In this document: positions 23,201 through 33,655 of the stretch, piece by piece
Layout of the letters: every line of letters starts with the position of its first letter
How positions within the stretch are numbered: the first letter of the stretch is position 1
Assembly (NCBI GenBank): GCA_021234535.1
Contig: CM037848.1
Coordinates: forward strand, 15,393,444 to 15,457,443
Length of the DNA: 64,000 nt
Direction of reading: 5' to 3'
From: Stichopus chloronotus
Lineage: Eukaryota > Echinodermata > Holothuroidea > Aspidochirotida > Stichopodidae
Position numbers and translations under genes: made by a program
Notes under the pieces: generated by a model
What the model saw: the letters and a program-made list of their open reading frames with translations, nothing else
Databases searched by the model: none
Told to the model about the DNA's origin: nothing

Positions 23201-26200
23201 GCTTGGCATGATGCATTAATTACAGACAGTACACAAGTTTGTAATTTTTTGTTCACTGATTGAAGAATAATTAGGTAGTTGTTAGACATTTTTTTTTTCT
23301 TTTACACTGTATACTTCCTGTTTACTGTACTCCCTGCTATGCATTTTTCTTTCAAAACCGTGATTAGGTATGAAGATTAACCTTGCAGATACCAATTAGA
23401 GTAACAAACTGAGTTTACTGTGAAAGTTCCACGCAGACGAAAATCTCTTAAGGAACCAAAGAATTTAATTATATTTGCCAAAAGTTTGGTTTTTATTGGT
23501 TTTAGTGTTTGGAAAGAATTAACATATTTGTACAGTAGCTTGATTTTCAGAAAGTTGGAGTGCACAGGAAAGTTTGTAAAGTGTGTGTGTGTGTGTCATT
23601 CAGAGAAAACTATTATGAACAGTACTGCACATACAGTAGTACTGTTTGTTTGCTTTCGCACCATAGTAGACTATGTAGTTGATGATAAATGTTCAGCAGA
23701 AAGATTTGGTTGGATTTAATGTAAAAACTTGGGAAAAACCCAGTTCTGTTAAGAGAATGGCAAAAGTTTTGTGCCATTTCATGTTAGTAGGAGTACAGTT
23801 TCTGTGCAACTACTAGGTACAGTACAGGAAGGAGCACACCAGTTCCCCATAAAACCAGAGTGTGTCCCCCCTCTCTCTGTCCTCCCCTTCCCTTTTGTTA
23901 CAACATTTAATCCGGAAAGAAAGTTGTAGTGTATCACTTATCACCTCATGATCACAGAGCCAGCTACAAGCTATTGACAGTACTACTGGTGGTTCAATAC
24001 ATGTCTTTTGCAATATTTGGGAGGGGACAAAACCGGTGGTAAGAACAATATGGGGGAGGGGGATGAAGGGAAGGAGCATTTTTGTAACTGAATGCCCTCA
24101 AGATTTATGACTTCATGCAATAATAGTGAACAATTTTGAACTAAATATTCTTCTAATTAAGGTAAACACCTATAAATTGTATAAACAATTTTTTGGATGA
24201 CCAAGTGGGGACATGATCATATTGTTCCCCTCATCCCCCTCCCCCCTCATTGGATTATGCCAGTGGCAGTACAGTATACAGCCTACACGTATACTTGCAA
24301 TACCTAAATAACATTACCAATGCACTCGATGTCTCTCAATACACAGACATCAGTGCTAAGTGTATGTTGAATTGTGCTGGTCCTGGTTTACAAAATATTA
24401 AACTTCATGTTTGATATGTTTTATTATTTAAGTTTTTATTGCTTATCATATTTGAGCGCTCTATTAAAAACGTTTTTGTAACTATAATTTACAGTACTTC
24501 AAGTTGGTTTCCCTACATCAGTTCTATTTTTTTTTTTTAATTTTCTTGTTTTTTTTTTCCTTTTTTTTTCAGTTTCGTCTGGTAAATTCGAGAGAGGGAG
24601 ACATGAACGAATGTCTTCGAAAAGAATGAAATCCAAATATGCAAGAGGTGAGTGTCAGCGTTGTCATAGCAACTGTGCACACTCCATTTTACATAGCATT
24701 CGTTTGGCAAGAATCAAAGTTTTACCCTTTTCCAAATGAATGGTGCTGAGTTGCGACATTTTCAAAATTCTCATGAGGATGCAATAAAGATTTACCTCAT
24801 GCAAGAAGGCATGTAAAAAGGCTGCGAATGGTCTGTACGTGTAAGGATTAGTGTTGTTGCGATATGAAATTTTCAAAAACGATATCAGGAGCACTTTTCC
24901 CTCAATTGCCAAATGATATCACGATATCATAGTTGTTAGTTGGCACCAAAGCACACCTGAATAAATATGTGAAAAATTCACATTGTACAACTTTCATTCT
25001 GATATGTCATTTTATTTTCACGTAAATCAAACTAGATCATTAAAGTTTAATAACAACCTTAAGGTATGATTTTTTGTGTCCATATCAATATCGTAAATCA
25101 AACCAGATCATCAAGTTTAATGCAACCTTAAGGTGTGATTTTTTGTGTCCATATATATTATTTAGCATGTGATATTAATCTGTCCTACCAACCATTTTTT
25201 TTCCTCAAGTGTACGGATGATATTTTTGGTCACTGGCTCATTACACGAAGAATATCACAAGCAAAGTCTCACAATGATGTCTTTTGCCAATATCTTAATA
25301 TCGCAACAACAGTGGGACACGAAAGTGGGACATTCGGGTATAGAACTAAACTATCATTGTGATTCTTTATTCTGTGCTGTAATTTGTCTCTAAATATGCT
25401 TGAACATTATATTAACATGCAAAGCAACATGTTTGTGAGATGACTTAATGATGCTCACTGCAATACTTGATCTAGAATAAATGTGAGTCACCAAGACAAT
25501 GAAGGCATCAAAATTAAATTTATATCCCAACTAAGAATTCAATAGGAACTTACTAGCAGAAATAAAGTCTGAATTTTGTTTACAATACTTACAAGTCGCA
25601 ATAACACACATTTGCAGGTTATAATAGACCTTCACATTGCGCAGTACCTGACCAAATGGGGACCAAATTTAACTGGGTTTGAGATGGTGGTTGTTGTGGG
25701 GAATTTTACATTGTAGATATACTTCCCCCTTGCTTCACTAATGCACTAGAGTGACACCGTGGGAACTGGTTGGAGGTCACTTGTAGGAAGGAAAGTATGG
25801 CCAAAGGCTGTTCAGCGCTAACTGAACTTCATCCTCTAGGAGCTGCTTGTGGGCTATCCAGTGGACCCAGCAGACATGTGAACTGGACCTTTCGGCTCGG
25901 GTTAGATAGGTCTGGAAACCCCAGAGGACTGTACGATCAGGACTTGGAAACCCGATTGTACCCTTGGTCTGAGTCTGCAGAATATGAACTGGGGCGTGTG
26001 GAACCAGATCGTATAGGACTTTGGGACCTGTTGGACGGAGGAACACAATCATGGCCCAAGAGCCAAAAACCACTTCTGCAAACCACTTCCACCACCTTGA
26101 GTTCCCTTAGGATCCTGGCTCTGAAGAGCCAATTTCTGCAGAGCCAGCTCCTGGGACCAGCTCCTAGAACCCTGGCATCCTACGAAGCCTGCAGGAGAAC

Positions 26201-29200
26201 GTTCCGAGGAATGCTCTTAACCGCGGTCGCGGTCTATCGGGGGAGGTAGGAACCATGCAGAGTATGCTTGACGCCACGTGGGTCACAATGCGGCCAAAAC
26301 CCTGGATTCCTGGCCAGTATCAAGGGTGCCAGAGCCTGAAACTCAGCTACTTGAGACCAACCCCCCCTTCTCTGCCAGCCTAGCCTTCCTCCTCTTGGGC
26401 TTGACTTTAGATTTACCTTTGGATTGCCTAGACATGGTCCCAGCTGGAGTCTGGGGTCATGCTGGTCCTGCGACTATGGCGGTGTCTGTAGCCATGTTCA
26501 TCTGCCCTAAGCCTTTGCTGCCGGCTCTTTAGCCAAGAGTGAATCTCGGACCATTGGCTGGAGTAAAGGACATGCACTGTTCACACAGATTGGACCGCAT
26601 GCGGGAACGGCACGCAGAGTGCGAGTACCAAATCCCTCCCTCCTGAACTGATTGCAAATAGAGCAAGTGGGGGCCAGAACTGGGAGAGGCCATGCTGAGT
26701 ACTAGGGGGTTGTACACTGTTGAAGGAAAAACCTAGCACCCACAAACAACAAAACGACAAAATTACATGAAAGTTGTGGGAGCTAGGAAAGGAAGACATA
26801 TACAAGACAACCACTTGTTGCCTAACAAAAATACAAAGGAAAACAAAGAAACGAGGAGGCAAAACTGTTACGTAAGTTGAAACTAAAAGTTATGTTAACA
26901 GGGATCGAGCAATCCCCTAAGGTAAACTACGCAATGCACAAAATGAATAGGCTACGGACGTATGTGTGCAGCGTCAGAGGAGGATAGATGTCCAAGACAC
27001 ACTGCACAAAGTGAAAAATTCTAACACAAATTGCTCGAAGGAGGGAGGAAAAATTTGTGAAGAATTAATGTTCCTAGAAATATAAAGACATAAAGAACAA
27101 AACACAAGAATATTAAGGTTTTCAAGTTCAAAGCACCTTTGCACAATGCAAACATCGGAGGACAGAACGAAAACATGCTGTGGCACATTTGAGCGAAAGG
27201 CAGGCTCAATAAGGGGAAGTTGGATGAAACTTGGTATGTAGGTTCACCATATTGAGGTGTGCACCGTTATTTTTGGTGGAGGTCAAACGTCATATGGGGC
27301 ACTGATAGGGGTGGAATTCTAAGAATCTCTTTTGCACAATATGTCAAAGATTAAATGTAACTTGGAAAGATTTTATACTTGGTCTGTGAATGCATTATGG
27401 TTAGAAGATAAAGTTTATTTGTTATAGTGGAGGTCAAGCTACAGACAAAATGTAAGGGACATAGTTTAGCCCTCAGTGGTAGTGTTATGGCAATCTTGAG
27501 CTACCATACATGGAAATTTTGATAGGCAACAGTGTGGGGCAGCAGAACAGCATATTTTGACTCTGGATCCCACAATTAATCTAAGAGGAAGTTTGGTTGC
27601 TGTGATTGTTTTGCCCAATTTTGAATGCTTGTATTGTCCATCAAAGTAATCATTGAATTTGCCATATCATAGAAATGCTACTGGAGCAGTAAACATTTTT
27701 TATAGTTGACACCATTTAACTTAATTGTGTAAGAATAATGATGAGACTTTCTCTGTATTTGTTTGCAGTTTGTATCGATTGCTCTCTCTCAAACAATGTT
27801 TGTTGCAGTTTCTTGAAACTTGGGGTGAATGATCCTTGGGTTATCAATGAGCCATCAATGAGTGTACAAGCTTTGGGCATTGACCAAAGGTTATTAAATG
27901 TGGACCATGGGTCCTAAAGGCCCAGGTTTTGCAATTATGCCAAATGCTTCTTCTCTTACAGATTGTATAGTACTAACGTGAGGTTGTGTCACATTACTAC
28001 TGTGGTCGTGGTGCCTCACATGGGACATACCAGCTATTTTACGAAATCATGCAAAATTTTTCTTCACGTCCAGCAGTGTATACTGTATGGTACTAAGAGT
28101 GGACAGTGTTTCACATTTCTGCTATGGAAGTGGTATCTTTGGGTTATTTAGGATCATTGGGTTCAAGTTTTTGAATGGATCACGTGGGCCATTTTATGGT
28201 GGAAACAGTGCTTGTCCTGCAAATTATATGGTACCTGGTTGAGGTTGTGTCCCACTACCACTGTGGTAGTGGTACAATCAGGTGATCTTCATGCAAGGAA
28301 CCATAGTGCCCTTGGGCTCTTGCTTTCTTTTCTCTTTTGGACTTTTTGTTCCCTTTTGCAGAGAAAATGGAGAAGATTGAAAAAGAGAGAGAAGAAAGGG
28401 AGAAACTTAAGCAACAGTCAGGAGGATTCAGAGATCCTAGGAAGGTGAGCCCCTCTGTCTTTATCCTTTTCATCACCTCCCATCTCCAAGAAGAATAACA
28501 AAAGCAATGTAAAATACTTTAATGTCATCCTGCAATGTGGTAAATTTTTCATTAATGAAAATGCAACTTACCCACACGAATGTCTTTGCAATTGGTGCAA
28601 TCTATTGTTAATACAGGCTGCACAAAATTTGCCAGCTTAACACAAACACGTACTCTTGGAGGACTAAATTTTACAAAAACAAATACAATACTGGAGTTAC
28701 AGTAGGTACTTCATACCTGGAGACGGATGTACATATATCATCACAGAAAGATGTTATGTTATGCATAACTAAATCTCAGAAGAGATATGTGTGACAGGAG
28801 TTTACCTGGAGGTTTGAGAAGTCCACCAGAAGTCAATTTTGTGAAACACCATCACGCAGTGAAAAAAATAAGAGGTTACAACTTTGGATTTATAGGCTTG
28901 TATCAGTGATACTGTCTGTCCCTTAAAACAAAATTTTGAACCGTATAGACCTACAGTCCTGCACTTATTTCCATCTTTGTAAGAATGTTAATATCAAAAT
29001 TAGATGAGTTATCATTGTCACTGTGATAAATGTGCAAACACTCTGGACACGGGAATGTAAATTATATTTTATGCTGTGAACTTGAAATGGAATTTGATAT
29101 CACATCATGCCCGAAAGCATGTCTCCGTGTGCAGGCAGCTGCCGAACGTGGTGAGAAGCTCGGCGAATTAGAAGACGCAGCAGGAGCAATGCGAAACCAG

Positions 29201-29248
29201 GCCGCTGGATTTGCTGAAACAACCAGGCAACTTGCAATGAAGAAATAG
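10192..29248 (+). CDS. Acylated, polybasic protein with a C-terminal amisyn-like R-SNARE half-motif (4 exons)
   Basis: The inferred join is 10,192-10,804, 24,573-24,647, 28,362-28,444 and 29,135-29,248, giving 294 residues. All three introns start with GT, end with AG and match in phase (1, 1, 0). ATG 10,192 is chosen because an in-frame TGA lies 15 bp upstream and MGSCCICLK is an acylation-type N-terminus (Gly2; Cys4, 5 and 7). Residues about 10-145 are Ser/Glu-rich. KRKKKKKGK (about 150-158) begins a polybasic tract. Exons 2-3 are charged and partly helical. Exon 4 keeps R-SNARE heptads: Arg262 as zero layer, then L, L, A, M, A, F, T, L at +4, +7, +11, +14, +18, +21, +25, +28. FAETTRQLAMK resembles the amisyn (STXBP6) end, FAETAHKLAMK, quoted from memory. 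Amisyn-type R-SNAREs bind syntaxin and SNAP-25 and restrain fusion, so a regulatory vesicle-fusion role is inferred. Amisyn's PH domain is not seen; an unseen exon or an alternative transcript could supply it. Exon 1 to exon 4 linkage is inferred. Confidence 0.55.
11040..11290 (+). repeat. Dispersed repeat B, copy 1
   Basis: Shares, in order, accaatatttgtagacag, ggattattcaaaacaaggat, aactcatcgtatgcataata and ttggtgtaagtaccttttcc with the copies at 37,350-37,680 (+), 62,110-62,400 (-) and partly 18,260-18,420 (+). Divergence is high, so these are old copies. No terminal inverted repeat or protein was recognised. Confidence 0.6.
11770..12512. mobile_element. Large foldback (inverted-repeat) element
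   Basis: The left arm, about 11,770-12,025, is an imperfect reverse complement of the right arm, about 12,215-12,512, with a central spacer of about 190 bp. Anchors: tctgacttatttaag at 11,808-11,822 pairs with its complement ending at 12,470; tttcaaaccatt at 11,826-11,837 pairs near 12,445; cctacataatta at 12,003-12,014 pairs with 12,228-12,239. Identity looks like 70-80% with small indels along the whole arm. There is no open frame. It resembles a non-autonomous foldback or MITE-type DNA transposon. Sited in intron 1, the transcript could fold into a long imperfect hairpin. Confidence 0.75.
13045..13094. repeat. 12-bp tandem repeat, about 4 copies
   Basis: The unit agattgtgcctc is repeated four times, the last copy having one substitution. 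On the minus strand it translates to a spurious Ser-Glu-Ala-Gln repeat. Confidence 0.85.
18260..18420 (+). repeat. Dispersed repeat B, copy 2 (partial)
   Basis: Contains tagattattcaaaataatga, ggaaattcagttgttgcaca and tttattcacacaaact. These align with the 37,385-37,500 part of copy 3 and the reverse complement of 62,220-62,340. The copy is truncated on both sides. Confidence 0.55.
20133..20204. repeat. (ATG)n / (GAT)n trinucleotide microsatellite
   Basis: About 23 near-perfect trinucleotide units, interrupted only at the right end (gatgatcatg). Confidence 0.9.
20330..20680 (+). repeat. GGTCA-rich dispersed repeat, tandemly reiterated
   Basis: Three degenerate units of about 120-150 bp carry ggaggtcagtggtcatttt, ttggtggaggtcaaaggtca and ttggtggaggtcaaacttca followed by ggtcaccagaggtcaaactg. 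The flanking text of the middle unit (tctcatacttgtgg...cctattgtttttggtggagg) realigns with the minus-strand copy at 63,040-63,262. The core also recurs at 27,270-27,295. A perfect AGGTCA-A-AGGTCA lies at 20,487-20,499. Confidence 0.6.
24573..24647 (+). CDS. SNARE-like gene, coding exon 2
   Basis: A 75-bp exon between a long T-rich tract ending CAG and the donor GCAAGAG|GTGAGTG. It is phase 1 on both sides, so it can be skipped without a frameshift and may be alternatively spliced. It encodes VSSGKFERGRHERMSSKRMK, then SKYAR, a strongly basic linker. Confidence 0.6.
24850..25313. mobile_element. Small hAT-like MITE with internal duplication
   Basis: The left end tagtgttgttgcgatat (24,850-24,866) mirrors the right end, whose reverse complement reads cactgttgttgcgatatta. 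These TIR-like ends resemble the CAGTGTTGT-type ends of some hAT MITEs. The 8-bp flanks do not match, so target-site duplications are lost or the ends are misplaced. Inside, a unit of about 72 bp (gtaaatcaaac...ttttttgtgtccatat) is duplicated at 25,022-25,090 and 25,093-25,156. Confidence 0.45.
25770..26720 (-). mobile_element. GC-rich block, probable decayed retroelement
   Basis: Base composition jumps to roughly 55% GC for about 950 bp in otherwise about 38% GC DNA, with CCGCGGTCGCGG at 26,220. A 159-codon open frame on the plus strand has no recognisable motif. The minus strand carries short gag-like fragments: a C-x2-C (RSNLCEQCMSFTP) near 26,570-26,590, and a Lys/Arg-rich stretch (MSRQSKGKSKVKPKRRKARL) at about 26,435-26,376. 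Stops and frame changes interrupt it. A DIRS or Gypsy gag is conceivable, but no reverse transcriptase is present, so the family is not assigned. Confidence 0.3.
27230..27440 (+). repeat. GGTCA-rich dispersed repeat, second copy
   Basis: Contains ttatttttggtggaggtcaa near 27,268-27,287, and atagtggaggtcaagc near 27,424-27,439. It matches the core of 20,330-20,680 and is more degenerate. It lies in intron 2 of the SNARE-like gene. Confidence 0.5.
28362..28444 (+). CDS. SNARE-like gene, coding exon 3
   Basis: Acceptor cccttttgcag at 28,361 and donor AGGAAG|GTGAGCC at 28,444. It enters in phase 1 and leaves in phase 0. It encodes EKMEKIEKEREEREKLKQQS followed by GGFRDPRK: a charged, probably helical segment, then a Gly/Pro break directly before the SNARE half-motif. 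The Pro falls at the place of the -2 layer. Confidence 0.6.
29135..29248 (+). CDS. SNARE-like gene, terminal coding exon (R-SNARE C-terminal half)
   Basis: Acceptor tgtgcag at 29,134; 37 codons then TAG at 29,246-29,248. AAAERGEKLGELEDAAGAM followed by RNQAAGFAETTRQLAMKK has the zero-layer Arg (residue 5 of the exon) and hydrophobic residues at all eight following layer positions (+7 layer is Thr). The AERGEKLG start and the AETxxxLAMK end match the amisyn (STXBP6) pattern better than synaptobrevins, which carry on into a transmembrane helix. Here the protein stops, so there is no membrane anchor at this end. Confidence 0.75.
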   Translation, partial: AAAERGEKLGELEDAAGAMRNQAAGFAETTRQLAMKK

Positions 29249-32236
29249 CAGAATTAAGAGGCGAACTCCACAGAGTGATCTGCACACAGTATGTTACTAT
29301 TTTATCTCAAATGTAGTTCTTTAAAACATTTAAGAAGTTGATACTCCGTATCAACCCAATGTGCAAGCATTCATCGCCATGGTATCGTCAAATTTCTTCA
29401 CTGTCACATTTACTGGCTTTTGTTCCTGATTGTTAGATGGTAGCACTATATATTCTGGAACTCCAGGAGAGGCCATGAGAGTTTCCAATTTGTGTATGCC
29501 AATTTTTTGGGATGATACAGATGACCTACTGTATAAACAGGGTTGGACCAACCCTCTCAGAGTTGGAGAGGTAAATGTCTAAAAGGGTACTCTGAAAATA
29601 CAGTAAGATGGGAGAGGGGGGGGGGGGTAAATGTCTAAAGCAACATGCATAAGGACACTTTCTTTTAAAAAAAAAGGCAGACGTCCAGAGTAAGTACACC
29701 CTCTCCTACCTTTGGCATGCCAAGTTTCATAGAAGCAGTAGCCATGCCTTCGTTTTACAGTGCAATGGTTTAGTTATCATCTTATTTATGTTTTCGCAGA
29801 TACTTTAACTTACTGCTCTCTTTACTGACAGTTCTGATAAATTTGTTTTGTCTTTCCATCTTCCATCTGCGGTTCACCATCCACATACTAGTTTGTTCAG
29901 GTGATGAATGCAGAATCAAAATTCACAAATGTTTTGTCCGAACTGCCAAAAAAATGTCACAGACCCTTTTTAGTTGATCCTGATCATTGTGTCAGTTGCA
30001 AGCGTTCCTGTCACCTTCATCTCCTCGATGAGCAATCGAGCAACGGCCGAGATGGAGCAGTACTTACAAACTCGTTGCTTAAAAAAAAAAGTGTTATACC
30101 TACAGTTGGCAAGATCCTTGTGTGTCATTTAAATTTACTTCAAACTCAAAAAGAACCTTGCAGAGATTAACGAACAAAAGAAGAATGCAATTAGGATAAC
30201 ACTGATCCACAATTTTCATGATGTTTGTGAATATACTGACCGTTTGATACGGTAAATATCTTCCGATAAACTCAGGGGGTAGTAATTATTGTAATTGCCT
30301 GGTAGGAAATCATCACGCATGGCTAATTGTATATCTGTCCTTCCAGATTGCCATTAACAAGGCTTTCTGAGAACCTTTTTTTTAACCTTTTTTTTTTTTT
30401 CAAGTGTATTGACATCCTCTTATTATGTAAACAAACATTCGTGGAAGCATGAGACATAAACATCCGTCTTCAAAGGTCCCCCGTCACCGGTTTATCTTCG
30501 GGATCAAAATGCGATTATTGACTCGTTCCGCTCTCTGAGCTTTTGTGATAGTTTCTTGCTGATTAAATGCTCTTTAAAACTAGTTGTCATGTGACTGGAA
30601 TTTATGGTTGCTGCACAGTGTCATGAACCTCAAGTAAACCCATGCATGAAAGAAGAGACAACCAGATCAAAATTCTACTCATGTGACACCTAGGTACAGT
30701 GGATTTATGCTGGATAAAACTGTCACAAAGCTTAGAACAGATTCTAACACATAATTAACAAAAAGTGACCTTCAACACTAGCTCTTGTAAAGTAAGACAA
30801 CAGATGAAATGTGGTGTGTTAACTATGCTCATCAGATCTTTTCATCAGATTTTTTTCTTCCTGTGTCCATCTTACAGGATTCGATCCTGACGGCTGCCTG
30901 ACCATCATAATAGTAACTCTTTTTGGATTGTTTTATTTACTGTATACGGTGGAAAAATGCCAGCTTTTACACTCTGGATTAAAGGTGCCAAGTCTTCATT
31001 ACAGTCAATGGTGAAACTATGGGTAAATCATCAATGAAGAACTTTTCCTGATCCTTACTTGCCATTTTATTGTGGCGCAATATTTCTCACTAAACTTTCT
31101 CTTTTGGTAAATATCTTTTTGTCAAAGTCTGTAAGAAGTATACAAATTTCAACTCTGCAACTTTTGCAACACTCAAGTATGGCCTAATTATGAGCAATAC
31201 CGTAGATTTTACATCTTGAAAATGTAACAGTGCTATGAAAGGCAGCACCAATATCCAAGCTATATTAATGTTCCCAAGAACTGCTGCCATAAACCTTTAT
31301 AAATACTGTACCTTTTGTTAAATTGTCATTATGCATTTGTGTTCCGTTGATACTCAGTCCCTACAACTCAAAGTGTGTCTTGTTTGGTTTGATATCAGCT
31401 AATTATTTCATACTTGATGTTTCATTCTCTCAGCTCGCTTAATGTTTTACATTTTTTAATTTAATGACTCTGACCAGTTTCTCAGCCATGGTCCCTGCAG
31501 TACCACATGGAGCAGATTTCCATGACATGAGCAACAGTAGAAATGAGGGAAAGGGGGTGGACTGGAGTGCAGCGATAAAGGGATTTTACAAGGAATGAAT
31601 ACGTGGGAGAAATGTAGTCATAATTTTCATTACAACAAGATTTAAATTATCGAACAGTTTTCCAAATGACATGCTTTGAATTCTCGTATGTTTGCAAGCA
31701 AAGTACCGGGTAGTCAGGGTTGTGATGACTAACAACTGGTGAATCTATTTTTAGAAGGGATGCAAGGATTAAGAAGAGTCTGTGCGAGATTTCACCAATG
31801 AACAGACTGCTCTCACACAAATTACTTGACGAAATGGAATATAAGCGCAAACATCTCAAAGCATCTGGTGGCATCTTTGCCGCACTTTTGTTACTTCAAC
31901 AACTGAGAATCTTCATGGCAGCACAGTCACCAGATGCTCCTCAACAAGGTGTGATTCAGCAATAATGTTGTTTTTCCATTGTCGAGAGTCCTATATTGCC
32001 ATGGCAACTGGCCTCACCTGACATTAATTGCAAACAACAAGCTGCTTTAAAACTCCTTGGATTTTGTTTTGCTTCTGAAGAACTGGATGGCACCATCCAG
32101 TACTAATCTGCTGCACAATAGACAAAGTTAGTTTTCACCTGACTTTCATTTGACTTTCATATTGTGCAAGATTTTTTTTTCGTTACCCAACAAAGTGAAT
32201 ACGATTGGATTTTGTAAGACTGATTTTGATATCATG
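29249..32236. other. 3' flank of the SNARE-like gene, no further gene seen
   Basis: Presumably starts with the 3' UTR. No convincing AATAAA is seen within the first 2 kb, so the transcript end is not located. A local duplication of ggtaaatgtctaaaag flanks a poly-G run at 29,570-29,640. No open frame here has recognisable motifs. Confidence 0.3.
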
Positions 32237-32645
32237 AAACCTTACTCTGCATACCACAAACATCAGCTCATTAAGATAACTTAAACTCTTAAATACGTTG
32301 TATTTATTCTTGAATTAAGTAAAGGTATAAAGTAATAATATATGAAGTAAGGTTTGTTAGATCAATGATGTGCCTTTGATTCAGGTATAAATAGAATCAG
32401 CTTTGTCCAGCATATATGTCAGACAGCTTTGTCACAAAACAGCTTTGTCAAGCACATATGTCAAACCTTACTCTGCATACCACAAACATCAGCTCATTAA
32501 GATAACTTGAACTCTTAAATACGTTGTATTTATTCTTGAATTAAGTAAAGGTATAAAGTAATAATAAATGAAGTAAGGTTTGTGAGATCAATGATGTGCC
32601 TTTGATTCAGGTATAAATAGAATCAGCTTTGTCAAGCATATGCAG
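32237..32645. repeat. 226-bp tandem duplication
   Basis: The segment beginning aaaccttactctgcatacca at 32,237 repeats from 32,463 with only a few substitutions (for example gataacttaaactc versus gataacttgaactc). The second copy ends near 32,645. The high identity means it is recent. Confidence 0.85.
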
Positions 32646-33587
32646 TAGCGTAACAAAGGGTGGCAGCAACTACCCCTCACTGCACAGGCCACCAGGGGGG
32701 TTTAAAAATGAGGAAAACAAAAAGTAAAAAAAAAGATAAGAAGACAAAGAGTGAGAAAAAATGAAAGAAACTTTGAAGAAAAATGCAAGCTTCAGTACTT
32801 CTAGTGCCCTCTGCAATCCAGGGAATGATGGTATTGCCCACATTCAGCCTTCCAAATTCAAACAATTATTTTCAGTGTTCATCTGGAAATGCACAAATTT
32901 CATCAAACTTGTCTGGCAAAAAACTTCCAATAATGTAAAGAGAAGGGTTTTCCGTTTAAGAAATACTAAAAAGAAAAAAAACAGTGCCATTTCCTCACAC
33001 TTACTTGCTGAGCCATCGAAAGGCGACTTCTGGCAATCTACGGGGCACTTTGTTGTAAAAATTTGTTGTACGCTTTGTGTTAACTGATGGTGGCGCTCCT
33101 CGTAGATAATCTTCCCACAATTCTCAGTCCACTCCTAATGCAAAATTCTGGGCATCCCACTGCAAAAGAGGCACAGTGTATTTCTGTATCACACTGTATC
33201 ACACTCTTGGATGCTGCCTCATTCATGTCCCACCGGAAACAAAATGCTGGCTATGCCTCTGGGGAGTACGCCGAGTCTCTTCACCCCTGCAAACAATTCT
33301 TGTGATGCCGCTGAATATATGTACAGTGCAACTCACAAAGTAGTTTTGCTAACTTATTATTTACTGCGAACAACTGTATTTTTGCTCCAGTCTTTTTCTC
33401 ACACATTCCCCATTTATTTTGTTGAAGATGTTTCTGCAACATTTAAATGGCCTCTCTTTATGTAAGTTGTTCCATTGTGGAGTTCAATGTGATTAGATTG
33501 ACACAGGGAACTTAGTAGCTACTGCCATGATGTTTATTTTACTTTTAACCTCTTTCATAGAAAATTTATACCAAATCTATTATTCTC

Positions 33588-33655
33588 TGTATGTATATAT
33601 GTGTGTTTGCATGTATGTATGTATGCATGCATATATGTATCATTTATGTATGGAT
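33588..33655. repeat. Degenerate (TATG)n microsatellite
   Basis: Imperfect run of tgtatgtatgtatgcatgca type units. Confidence 0.75.

Larger units (their letters stand above)
10805..24572 (+). other. Intron 1 of the SNARE-like gene (13.8 kb)
   Basis: Starts GTAAGT, ends in a long T-tract and CAG at 24,572. It contains two copies of dispersed repeat B (about 11,040 and 18,260), the large foldback (11,770-12,512), a 12-bp minisatellite, a long trinucleotide run and a GGTCA-rich repeat. The word TACAGTA/TACTGTA is dense. No further exon with good splice sites was recognised, though short alternative exons could be missed. Confidence 0.5.

Noticed and set aside
25770..26249. 159-codon plus frame as a host gene.
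   Set aside because: GC-rich DNA has few stops; the protein has no domain, and the block looks like a decayed mobile element.
29901..30170. Plus frame with several Cys/His (CVSCKRSCHLHLL) suggesting a zinc finger.
   Set aside because: Spacing does not fit a known finger, and no splice sites or neighbours support it.
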